In this document: positions 22,480 to 33,559 of the stretch, one piece after another | Position numbering within the stretch: position 1 is the stretch's first letter | How the letters are laid out: the number at the start of each line of letters is the position of its first letter | Origin: Sclerodactyla briareus | Lineage: Eukaryota; Echinodermata; Holothuroidea; Dendrochirotida; Sclerodactylidae | Reading direction: 5' to 3' | Assembly: GCA_026419785.1 (NCBI GenBank) | Contig: JAODTK010003765.1 | Span: 186,001-250,000 of the forward strand | Length of the DNA: 64,000 nt | Translations under genes and position numbers: made by a program | The notes under the pieces: generated by a model | What the model was told of the DNA's origin: nothing | The model's database searches: none | What the model saw: the letters and a program-made list of their open reading frames with translations, nothing else

Positions 22480-25400
22480 TGGGTTCATCGAATTCATCGA
22501 AATGGCAACGAAAACTCAACAAAAAATATGGGCACCTCAAACTTCGCATCATACCGGTATAAAATATAATGCTAAGTAGCAGCGGCCGTTCCGACGATCA
22601 GTCAATCGACCCTCATAACCCTCGCCTAACAGCACCCTGCAATAGACAGCCAGTTACTGCCAGCGGTAACCAAGAATGCTACGAAGGCTGAACCACCCGG
22701 AACGTAGTTCCTCTGCCCAGGACAACGCATGATCGGCAAAATGGCCAAGAACACCACAATGACCGAACGACTCCGTTTACCAGTTAAAGATTCTACTAAC
22801 TGCACGACTCAAGAATGAAAAGGTGTTCGAAATATCACCGGAGGCTAGATCAATACACCTTCAGTCCCAGTAGACCCAGGTGGCGCGTCTAGGACCTTGT
22901 GCACTCGACACTTCCCATTATCCCGTTCCAGGTGAACTTGGGTAGGGGAGCCAGTTTGAAAACGAGGCTCACCCCTGCGCCCCAACATTCAGTGTGATTT
23001 CAGTAGCAGAAAACAGAAATGATATCAGGGTAAACCAAGTGCTATGGACATGAAAGTCAAAAGCAGTGAGATAATCATATCGGCGAACTACAACTCATAC
23101 GCCCGCATTCGTTCAAACATCCCTCTAACCGAACCTATCGGTGATACTGCCGTGGTCGTTGGAGCGCCTGCGAAAGACATTACAATCACTCGATAGTAGG
23201 AGTTCTCAGGGAAAGGGTTTTTTTTTCCAAAAAAATCACGACAAAACTTTGGAGATATCTCGTAATGCATGGAAACCTTGCCAAAGTGAAGAGGAATTGT
23301 CACTCTCCTGAACTGAAGCTAGAAGAGACGATTCCTGCTACCAAATTTCTGAAAACCTCACGAGTCACAATTACATGCTAAAAACACTTTGCGAAGAGGA
23401 AGGATCAGCGACAGGACAAGGCTGAATCGTTCATCAGTCATGTTCGTCAGCTCCACTTTTCACTTCATGATGCCGTTCTTTATGAAACTGACGCCTCTAC
23501 AATCTCACAGGCAGGAAGTGCTGAAACCGTGGCCTCAAAAACACACACTCGAGGATTGCCCACCCGGGTGATTACAATTCACACATATTGCTCCATCCAT
23601 GATCTGCAAAATATTTTACATATACTTGACTGTCTTTCGCCGGGCCATAGCGCCCTCGGACATTGACTCGACCACCTTTTCGGTGTGACTTTACGGAGAA
23701 ATCTATCAGAGGCGCGGGAATAGTAGCTTAGCTTACATTCAAGCAGTAATTCGAATAGGTTTGTATTTGAACAATAAAGAGCTAGGGAAAGGGTCCTTGA
23801 AATTTATCCCCGAGTAGTGGAAAAAAGTGGTTAAATCATTCTTTCAATATTCGTCTAACTTAGAGACCATTAACAGTTGCTCAGTTTGGGGAGCGAAGGA
23901 ATGAACTTTTCTAGCTTCGGGATTTCGGGGTTCTTTTCGGGTATGGCCTTCCGTGAACATGAGGTCACCAAAAGTCAGAGTCTGAAAAGTTCGTGATAAT
24001 GAGATACCCCACAAAACAAACTCTGCAAATAGCTATTCGCAGTGCTCTGTTGGAACGGTTGATATATTTCATGAACCTAAAATTTTGAGGAGCGTGAAGC
24101 TTTGTGTATTGTTTACAGCAACGGTAGAATGAACGTAATGAAGTATTCGGCCGAAGTGGGCTAAATTCCATCATCTCTTACATTTTCACAAATGTGATCG
24201 TTGTTTCACAAAGTGCCAAACGTGGCTCGTTGGCTTTGGAGCTGATTTCCAAATAATTAGAATCATCTACACTACATGGCCCCCACACCACCGATATGAG
24301 CTCTCTACATAATTTCGTTGCACACTGTATTATAGACGAACTTTCAGACTTGGTGACCTTAGCCTTTCGTTACCCTCACACCTGATCCCAAACAACTTTT
24401 TTTTTTCTCCTCTAAAGCTGTAACCTACATTTTCATTTGAATTAATGAATGTTTGCCTTTCTTCATCTTGTGCCACAAGGTTGAGAGTCACATACGCATA
24501 CAGAACACACCTGCTGACTGCCTAATTCCTTGGACTTCGTCAAGGAATAAAAATCCATGTTTCATATGGCTATCCATTCTACATTCATTTATTTGTTTCT
24601 TTACTCTTCAAACTGTAGCATATATCTTCATTATGGCCATTACCTGAACTTCATCTCAGACTGCAACTGGTCTCTGAAGAAAGTAACCTGATAAGTGGGT
24701 CGAGAAAATCCAGTGGGTATCAAAAGGGCTGTTTCTCAGGGTACATAGAAATAATTAATAAGTACTGCATGCAAGGATCGGAACCAGAAATAGGTTTTTC
24801 ACACTGATCATCTCTTATCAGTTTCCTTCCTGTAATAGAATTTTCTCTACTACAAAAACGAAAAATAAAGAAAAGTGGAAATAGCGCGTCCTATCAAAAT
24901 AGTTATTTAAAACGTCGATTAAATAGTTCAGTTATGACGACCGTGGTTAATGAAAAAAAAGGGTTCTCGCTACAAGATGAGTCACTATTGGACGGTTGTC
25001 TTCATTTGGGGTGGGAGGGCATAATTGGGCAGGATCGTAATTTGGGAACAAGGCTTTTTATTTCCCCCAGCTACACTGATCAATAATGGCTAACCGCAGG
25101 AAGGGAATGCGTTCGTTCGCGCAGGCTTTTGTATCCTCTCGCGGGATCACACCATTCGTTCAACCTTCACCAAGATGTATCCGTTTTCATCACAGGCTAC
25201 TTTGGGCACCAAATGTCGTCAATGCTCGATCCCAGACAGTGATAGAAAATTCAATTTCACCGACCCATGGATTTATTAAGGGCGGAACGTCCCTATCCTC
25301 TATGGCCTGTATCTCTTGTTCACACTCGCTTTTTATCTACGATCATGCGACCCTAGAACCCCATTACACTTGTTGCGCGAGCTGTTGTACCTGAATGTGT

Positions 25401-25640
25401 ACTTATTCTAAACCTAATTAAAACCACATGCTAAGACGGTTGGCAATAATACAAGGAAGTCTAATCACAAACAATTTGATGCATTCCCCTGATGACTAAG
25501 CTTGGCATGTCATTAAAGTCTAGTTTCATTTGTCCTCAGAGTCCATACAGTTGAGAATATATTTACACGTCTCCAAAGTTATTCATTCCCAGTGCTCCGT
25601 CGAAGTAGTTCGTTTGGGCGTGTCACACACAACTCATTCT
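22480..25640. other. Conserved intergenic block upstream of gamma (copy A)
   Basis: Matches 48841-51580 in B along its length. Patches such as 23045-23200 (a short open frame from an ATG, containing PIGDTAVVVGAPAKD) and 25086-25394 (a 102-codon frame) are similar in both copies but frame-broken in B. They could be unrecognised exons. No family was recognised and I do not call a gene. Confidence 0.45.
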
Positions 25641-25649
25641 TGCATCTGT

Positions 25650-28195
25650 AGTCTTTTGCGGAGGATTCCGATTACATGGAATATCCGTAACGTATGATCA
25701 TCTGTGCCTCGTTTTGGACGCCATATTAATGTTGATGGGAGCTCGTGGCCCAGATGGTCAACTTCGAATGTGACTCAAATACTAGTTGGCGGTGAAGGTT
25801 AGTAAGACAGGTGTAAGAGAATACACATTATATCGTTTCAGTTACGTTAAAATACACGAATCACCTCCTGTTGTTTCTTATGAGCAGACCCTCCATGATT
25901 CTTAACAATAATCCCATTTAAACGCTCTCCGGCCAACACCGAGCGCATCTCACGTTATATCCACAGTGGAACATATGAGAAGGCGAAACAAACGAACTGA
26001 GAAATACAATTGTGAGTTGAAAGGCACGATGCAGGGGATTGCGAGGGGGCTGTGCATTTCTTACAAGACTGAAGGAGAATTATATGTTTAAGTTTTCCAC
26101 GGAAACTTACAATAACGCCGAGATTGGAGAAAACGGGTATGTGGAGCAAGTGTGGAAATATTTGTGGACGGCTATAATCAGACCAATGGAACGATATGAT
26201 CCGCCAACGCAGTAGAGAGAGTACCCATCAAAGGAACCAAAAGAAGTAGTTATTTTTACTAACCAATCAGCAGAAACATGCGGATGGATGAGGTAATTCG
26301 CGGTTTCGGCATAGATATACCGCCGTAAGTAGTACTGTAAATCATCCAATCAAGAAAGTCGGTTCCTAATTCAAATGGACTCTGCTTCCTTCGAATTTTA
26401 CCATTAATTCTACATTAAATTTAAACGTGTAATAGTACCCCTCCACGCATGATGCACGGGACGATTTTAGGACAAAATGTGAAACCTTCGATGCCATCTG
26501 ATCTTGCGAACTATTTCGAAACAAACACGACTGTCATGATCAACAGAGGCCTGGAGAAACCACCGGCAGCATATATGAGAGTTATCAGAAAGAAAACGGT
26601 ATCACAAAAGTGTAGTTCTCCTTATGGCACAGATTTAAGCATTCTCCGTAAACTGCTGGTCTTCAGTCTCTGGGAAGACAGAGAACGCAAACACCGTGTG
26701 AACAATCCATCCGATTCGGATCGGTTCAACTCTGCCACGGAATCCCACACAAGTGCAATTCACTGTTCAGACGGACAGCCCTCCGATCAACAAACGAGAT
26801 ACCTGCCATGAAAAACAGGACATAACAGTGATGTTTAGCGGACACGGATGTGGCCAGTATCCCATGCTGCTAATAATATTCCTCACATGAGGTGTTCCTG
26901 GATCTGCGGTGTGCTGTAGTGCATGGTTCTCCACTGTCCTTTGGATGGCTTGTCAGTCATGCCAGTGTGGGGGTGAGGACGTCAGAGTCTGCAACGATGA
27001 AAGAGAAAACCTACCGGAGACAACGTGAGCTTGGTAGAGATATACACAAATGCATGTTGTGGTTCAGGATAGCGTTGTCTAGATAAAGTTGTCTGTGGGT
27101 CACTGTCATTTGGGGGGCGTACGATGTTGAACGGTTGTGGCGATGCCGGCGTGTTACAGTTGTAGAGGTGTGAACGCGATAGTCACGGAGTGAAGGTTGA
27201 GTGATGCGAGCTTCCTGGAATGGCGTAGAATTGATCCTGTGAAGGCTGTGAAGTAACGGTGCGAATGTGAGTGCGGGACTGCTATAACGTGCCGAGTGGC
27301 AAGCAGGAGCGAGGAACGCGAGTGAGTTGTTACCCGAGCTGCAGGATGGATGCCAATTTGAGGTGAAAGCAGGGATGAATGGAAGCTAGAATAGAACGTG
27401 TTGACGAAGGATAAACGAGTTAAACAATGCGGGTGATAAATGCGACGTCGAAAGCAATGAGTTGATTCAGCTGAATAAAACGGACAATGACAGGACCCAC
27501 CTTAGAATGAATGGTAGAAAAGTTGGTAAGAATCGTTCGGAGTTGACGATCTTGAAGGCAGAAATGTTATCTTTTTCGTTGCTGTCGTTACGACGCGCGG
27601 GCGACTGGAAAAGCAGAATCATGGGGTGCCAGATCGCAATGAATTTCAACAGTTGGATTGCCTTACCAAATGTGACTGTATGCAAAATACGACACCTAAC
27701 GAGGAATTTATGCATTAAAGAATGATATCGTGCCCAGAGCAACCATGGATACCACAATTCAACAGATAGCGTCAACCAGAAGTACAATGGATTTCTTGGT
27801 AAACGGCAGTCACATGAAGGGACAATCTGAGTTCATCCTTCCAGTTCTGATTTCGACAATGATTCTGTGTCTCTCGTCATAGGTCTGGTATTGTCATTTG
27901 GATCATACGTTCTAGGCATCGTGAATGCGGAGGAACAGACGGTACCGAACCGACGAAGAAAGCGGAATTTCCGGTTGAACCGATGAGTCCGCTGAAGAAC
28001 GGCAGCGGTAGCTCTCTACCTGAAGGGGGACTACCATGCATTTATAACCCGGCATAACTACTGAGCTCCGCAGAGGTCTCCGACGATTCTCAGAGCGAGA
28101 GGGAACTCAGCGTCGATAAGAAGGAAGAGGGAATCACAACGTTTTCAGAATGAGGACTCGTGTACCTATGCGGAGTGTGTAGAGTTATTGTATCA
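25650..28195 (+). CDS. Gamma-type receptor gene (copy A)
   Basis: Same plan as alpha and beta. The signal-peptide exon is at about 25650-25860, with a hydrophobic stretch (LDAILMLMGARGPDG). The first extracellular domain is at 26070-26350; aligned to B it shows a GYVGEVWELFVDGYN-like phrase and a later TCGW. The second domain is at 26380-26815. About 845 bp absent from B (26825-27668) then intervenes before the stalk. The stalk and membrane region read cleanly in one frame (27740-27875), through NGSHMKGQSEFILPVLISTM. The tail (27916-28195) carries YNPA, SDDSQSERE and, near the end, FQNEDSCTYAEC. The first tail Tyr of the YQN motif is Phe here. The frame breaks again after the membrane segment. 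Confidence 0.55.
26825..27668. other. Insertion inside gamma of copy A (unclassified)
   Basis: Absent from B, where the flanks meet near 53085. It is G-rich on the + strand, unlike the surrounding AT-rich DNA, with no coding domain seen. It lies between the ectodomain and stalk exons and could be an intronic transposon. Confidence 0.5.
27740..28195 (+). other. Stalk, membrane and tail exons of gamma (best-reading gamma example)
   Basis: One frame is open from the stalk into the membrane: TTIQQIASTRSTMDF, then NGSHMKGQ, then the hydrophobic segment PVLISTMILCL. A frameshift follows. The tail, read in two frames, gives YNPA, SDDSQSERELS and FQNEDSC. Beta has DGSHIK at the position of NGSHMK, which ties the families together. 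Confidence 0.6.
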
Positions 28196-28677
28196 TGGTT
28201 TTCGATAATGTTATCATCCGAATGTTTAAGTCACATATTGTTCGCTGGCTAAAGCTCGAGTATGATCAGTCAAACTTAACGTGACATTACTTTAAAAAAA
28301 ATCATGTTCCAGCAGGTTATTGCTCGTTCAAAACTTTCGGACAGCGAATCAGGAAGTTAGCAGTTCATCTCTGCACTTACCTCTATTGTGCAGTACATGG
28401 TTTCTTCAAATAAAACATTTCCAGAGATCCACCAAGCTGGATGGACCCGCATAAAAAATGTCAATGTTAAGATTAACCTAATAATTAAGTTGAGCGATAT
28501 CTGTGGAGCAGAGGAGGAACCTGTTCATCAAGGGAGAGTGTAGACCGCGACACAGATACGCGGAAGAAGACCATGCCTCTTTGGCAGTACTTAATGTGTG
28601 CTGGGGATAATTACACACTAGCGGCTGCATGCATTGGCCTACCACTCAATTGCTACCGTCAGTCTCTTAATATGAGG

Positions 28678-28779
28678 TATATATATATTATATATATATA
28701 TAGTATATATATATATATAATATATAATAAATGATATATTAGATATATATATATATTATAGATATATATATATATTATA

Positions 28780-28826
<47 letters not shown>

Positions 28827-28827
28827 A
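28678..28827. repeat. (TA)n microsatellite
   Basis: Imperfect TA dinucleotide array that abruptly ends the homology of copy A with B and C. It is followed by a T run. Confidence 0.95.
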
Positions 28828-28830
28828 GGG

Positions 28831-30689
28831 GGTTTCTTTTTTTTTTTTATAAGATTAAAGGATATGGTTTGAAAGCTACAGCTTTACAGCAGCCAACATT
28901 TTGGCCTATATATTATTTCAGTGCGGGATTATGACCTTGGGTGAACAATTCGCGTGGGCAGTTTACTAACACATCCCTTGATGACATGAGGAGGAATCCA
29001 ATGGGATCAGAACAGGCTAACAGCATACACAATTCATCATGGACTGCTGCCCTGGATATGCACATGTGCTGCGACTTGATTGGGCCTACATTTGGGTCAC
29101 TTTACGATTTGTGGGGAAATGAGCTCTTCAAAAATGAAATCTCATTGTCTGAAAGGACCTGAATTAAAACTCCAATTTACATATATTTTATGTAGACCTG
29201 TATAGGAACTCCAGCTCTGATAATCATTTACTAAATCAAGTCTCAGACCATGAATAAATAATCTTGAGAGCAGCATTGCATAGGCTGTTGGGTGGGTCAC
29301 ATTCCTGACTGTGAAATACTTTTTTACAGTAGTATAAGGTCGGCAGTCACTAGTTGAATTAATAATGGGCCAGGTTTCTCGAACATGCCACAAATGTTGG
29401 TTGACAGAGGTTTACCTGTATGTATATCCACGTGTACGTGTACACGTGTACGTGTACCAACTGTTGAGATTCTCCCCAGTGCGAACCTGGGTTGTGCGTC
29501 TCTTCGATGTAGAGGTTGAGATCGCACAAGTTAAGGATATTCTACATCAGCTCATGGATGGAATAGAAATGAAGATTAATTACCAACTGACACTTATAGT
29601 GTACTCTCCAGTCGAGTCATACCAAAGGACTGAAATACTGTAGTGCTAACGTCACATTTTGATGGGCATCAGCACACGAGACTGTAGGAAACTGGCATGT
29701 TGCCGTGTGTGTGTGGTTGCATCAATTGTGCTCACCTCTACATTTGCGACAAACTGTCGAAGTATTTTTTTCGTTGCAGCTTCAGCCTTGCCTAAAACAA
29801 GAACTAGCTCCAATTTTGGTCAGGTTTTTGTAAATGCCTTTCTTTTCCCACTAGGCCTTCAAGTTAACTAGTTTGTTACTCCTACAAGACTACTCGGCTA
29901 GTCAGCTTCAAGCTCAAAAATTTGGGGGACCGCCTGCAGCCATAAGTGGTGATGGCATTACCTAATAGCTTTTGAAAATGCTACATGTATAGTATGAGTG
30001 TGGTTCTTATTCCAAAGCTGTAGAAACCACTTGGAATGGTCCATAGGGGATCAGTCCATTAAATGGTCATAACTCCTTGTTCATAAATATTGTCGTGTAA
30101 TGGTCCGCCACGTCGTAATACTGCTGTTGATAGAGTGACGTGCCGTTCATCAGTAAGGACAGCGGTCGTATACCCTTCCGTGTGCAATATACCGACCCCG
30201 CAAGCTCAAGATCGCACTTAACCGCCTGAGAGGATGTTCACCCATGTTTTTTCTGTATGCTACCTTGAGGTTTCGGACGGGTACGTATCCGTCGTAAACC
30301 ATTAGAAAGTATGAAGCAGTACCTTTTGGGCTAGAAATTCTCTCTGTATTATAGATGTATTCATTAGTGATTAGAAAGTAATCAATTAATTCTAGTGGTT
30401 TTTCTGCTGAGAATTCTGAATTGGCCTATTCTTAGCTTCAACTTTCGTGATTCGTATAATTTTTTAAGCAGGTCGATTAGAATTGTAATTGATTAAGTAT
30501 GATGCCCCTATTTTTCCCCTTCTGCCGAGATTTGCCATTGTCAGATTGCTCGTTAATCTTTTATTCGTATTTTTAGATCAATAATTAGAACTTATTTCTT
30601 AGTCGCTTCAGATGACACGATTGTGAAGTCTTTACTTTGTCCAATCAGGACCTTGAGGCTACGCCTGAAACGCTAAGTAGAAGGAATTC
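28831..30689. other. No gene recognised
   Basis: Contains short open frames without family resemblance and a small palindromic patch at 29429-29457. It may include the 5' LTR and leader of the Ty3-like element to the right, but I found no matching copy downstream of that element. Confidence 0.5.
29429..29457. repeat. Short palindromic CACGTGTAC repeat
   Basis: Three overlapping CGTGTAC units arranged around a GTACACGTGTAC palindrome. It is an alternating purine-pyrimidine tract. Confidence 0.7.
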
Positions 30690-30805
30690 AAACCGGTAAA
30701 TAAGGGTGGTCCTTCTCCCAAGACGCGCGAAAGCGTGATGGTAACACCAACTACAAGGGATAGACATTTTGATCGTCGTTATCAGGATTTCGACCTGATA
30801 TGATC

Positions 30806-30850
30806 TGCTATCAATGTGGTAATCCAGGTCACAATACGCTCTCAGTGTGC
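30806..30850 (+). pseudogene. Gag zinc knuckle of the Ty3-like element
   Basis: Reads CYQCGNPGHNTLSVC in one frame. The spacing is C-x2-C-x4-H-x5-C, one residue longer than the usual C-x2-C-x4-H-x4-C. That could be a codon gained by indel errors or a real variant. The downstream frame stays open to 31069 without further recognised domains. Confidence 0.65.
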
Positions 30851-31149
30851 CTTGAGGGCCTAGGCAGGGTCCCTGGCAGCCAAAATAGGCGGAACAATTA
30901 CGCTATCAACAGCCCAAATGTCAAAATTGACAACCCCCACAACCGCCTAATAATATGGCCTCCTCCTAGGTTGCTGAACCCAGATCCGGATTTCCGCAGG
31001 GAACCGCACAAAATGTCCAGGTGGTCGCACTCCCAAAAGCGTCGCAGCAATGCAAAGCGCAGTATTTAGGAAAGGATGAGCAGTAGAATTCAACTTGATG
31101 AAGAAACTTGGCGAGGGTTATTTGAAGGATGGTGGGGAGGGTATGTATA

Positions 31150-31260
31150 ATTATATTTATTAGTATTTGATAGTGGTGCAACGGTCCATTATTTCCCAGT
31201 CCTCTGTAAGGAATTCTCAGTATTTGAGTTATCTGACACCGGGTACGGTGAACCCTGTAT
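31150..31260 (+). pseudogene. Retroelement aspartic protease fragment
   Basis: VFDSGATVHYFP is readable from about 31162. DSGA is the catalytic signature, here with Ser where many gypsy proteases have Thr. Only the first part of the domain is recognisable. Confidence 0.55.
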
Positions 31261-32069
31261 CAATTCGTTAGGGAAGGTCGGACATTAATGCTGATAAGTT
31301 CATTGTTGTTCAATATCCACAATACAAGGCAGCGCTTCAAAGATTAATGCGCTGATTGCCGAAATCTTTACTGAAACGCGAAGGAACTTATTCGGCACTT
31401 TCGGACTGCTCCAAAAACTGCTTCCAAATTAAGTCTACCAGGTCTTACATGAGACCAGTTCACCAGGGCGACCGGGTACCCCTGGTCGAGCAAGTATGTT
31501 TATTGAAAGGTTCGGGTCCCTGCATTTGACGGAATTCGAGGCGTAATATACCCAACCCGATATGTTTGCTGGTATGTGTCCTCGGCATGTTAGTGAAATT
31601 GAATAAAGGTCGAACCCGAGCCTCCCTGACCTTTTGAAGCATGTACGTTCAGCCAATTACACGTCACTCCTTCAGGGCGGTTGCCCGTACTAATTTTGGC
31701 GAATTGTTGTAGAGCAGGTAGGCACATGGCGAGGAGAGTAGCCAATCATTTTCCACGAATAATAATGGGATTATGGAAATGATCTTGATAGGGCAACCCA
31801 GAGGGTAAAGAGGAAATCGGAGAGAATTAAGCGCTCTAATCTGGGAAAGGTTCCCCCACTTGGAAGAAACTGATCCTTTGGCCTCGTAAAGCTCAGGAAA
31901 TCATTGATAAAACAACATGAATCTCGAGAAAAGTCAGTTGTCAGATTGAAGAAAACAAAACGTGGTTAACTGATTCATGATCATCACCCAGGCGTTTTCG
32001 TTGTACGAGAGCTTCCGTTGTTCAGATTTGAAGCGGATATTACCTTGTCTGATGACGCTCCTTTCTTTT

Positions 32070-32930
32070 ACAGGCCTTACAGGTTATCTGAGGCTGATTA
32101 AAAATTAGTGTCTCGTGGAGTTGGATAAACTAGTAAAATTGGGTATCCTCGCAATAGGGTCATCCAATCATACACTTCTCCTGTTTTCCTTATTCCAAAG
32201 AAGGGAGCAGTGACCAAAAGAGTCATTTTGGGGATTTTGCGACGGATTTCGATACCTAAACGAGCTCGATAAAGCGGATAAATCATCCGTTTCCACTGCT
32301 TTCTGAGACCTTGGTACAAGGCAACTCGAATGAAAAATTCACAAGTGTTTTGGATATGAAGTCGGCTTTCTTTTGTTTGCTCTAGTGCCAAGGCACAGCC
32401 AGTACACTGGACCTTGCTTCCTACAACGGTGGCAACTATTATTATAAAGCGCTTGCCACCAGGGTTGACCCACAGCAATTCACCAGCTATTTTTCAAGCA
32501 AGCAAAAATGATAAGATGTTGCTAGCATTCCAAATGCTGTGAACGCTCTTGATAGCGCATCATGATGATATCATCTCTTCAGTCAAGCAAACAGCTCATA
32601 GAAACATCTCAGTTAATTTTTGAGGCTCTTATTCTCAGGGTTGAAGATGTCACCTAAGAAATGTGCTTGTTCAGTAATCAGTGTGTACATGGGTCATTTG
32701 ATATCATCAACCAGCAGTCATTGCTGGAGATACAGCCACTCCAGGATAGATGTAGAGCAATCAGGAATACCCCAATTCCTCAAATCTGAAGGCAGTGAGA
32801 AGATTCGTGGGAGCAGTGAATTATGTTGCAGGATTTCCCACATGTTCAGACATTGTGACAAACCTCTGCATCCCTTGATTAAGAAACGAAAGGGTTTTCA
32901 GTGGACTAATGAACATCCACCAAAATAAGT
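32070..32930 (+). pseudogene. Reverse transcriptase of the Ty3-like element
   Basis: The N-terminal block (PYRLSEAD, then KLVSRGV) begins at 32072. The first catalytic Asp lies in VLDMKSAFFCL near 32350. The substrate-binding region is near 32440. The second motif reads HHDDIISS near 32560, so the Tyr before the Asp pair is changed or shifted. After the palm come an SPKKCACS block and a VYMGHLIS block at 32650-32710, usual for this enzyme. At least five frameshifts are needed to connect the pieces. Confidence 0.7.
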
Positions 32931-33370
32931 TCGAAAAAGTAAAAGATCTTATGCCGTGAAAACCCCCAGTTCTTTCATGCCAAAGAAATTAGGACGCTTC
33001 GCAATTTACAGTGACACCGCACGAGTAGCCACAGGCTCATATGTTACTCACGAGTGATGGGAAGGAACAAATTTTGGGTTACTACGCTTTAAGATCCTGC
33101 CAAGAGGCATGCTTGCGTTCAGTGTGACGAGCTAGAGGTATTTGGATTGCTATTAATTGTCTGCGTTCAAACATTTGTTGAAAGGAGCTGAGTTTGATGC
33201 TTATGTTGCCTTCGGCTATTGTTGATATTTGAATCAAAGCATGAACCTGCCCATCAACTAGAAGTTGGAAGGGATGGTTCAGGTTATTCTGAGACCACTT
33301 TAGGGTTGCTACAGGGAAGGGACAGAGATGCGGTTTTGGTGATATCTGTCCAGAGCACCAAAAACTGGTG
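32930..33370 (+). pseudogene. RNase H of the Ty3-like element
   Basis: Follows the RT connection region, which ends in IKKRKGFQWTNEH at 32880-32920. An ESKHEPAHQ-like phrase lies near 33230, and the usual closing D-x-L-S-R motif appears as GDI..SRAP near 33350 in shifted frames. Confidence 0.55.
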
Positions 33371-33559
33371 ACTCTAAATTAAATAGTCCTCCCCTTGCCT
33401 TCTCAGCGATCTAGAGACAACTGCCAGCATGGGAAAGCAGAAGATACTTAATCCTGTCATGACACGTGCCGTGCTCAAATTGAAGCAGTAGTGTCCCAAA
33501 CATTTTTCCGCCGGAAAAATTGTACGATAGTTCTGAAAAATCTCAGAATCTTCAAGCAC

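Larger units (their letters stand above)
6222..28677 (+). repeat. Copy A of the three-gene receptor block
   Basis: Collinear with copy B (36951-55067). Anchor pairs include 7800/38480, 9250/39770, 10740/41260, 17440/43100, 18080/43750, 20770/48670, 22490/48850, 25060/51010 and 27840/53240. Similarity includes introns and intergenic DNA, so this is a segmental duplication or a second haplotype, not only gene homology. A is longer mainly because of insertions at 10931-13068, 14204-17255, 20941-22479 and 26825-27668. It ends in a TA microsatellite. Confidence 0.85.

Noticed and set aside
22560..22800. Possible tRNA-derived SINE or tRNA gene
   Set aside because: The text is GC-richer and conserved in A and B, but no cloverleaf or paired A and B boxes could be placed.
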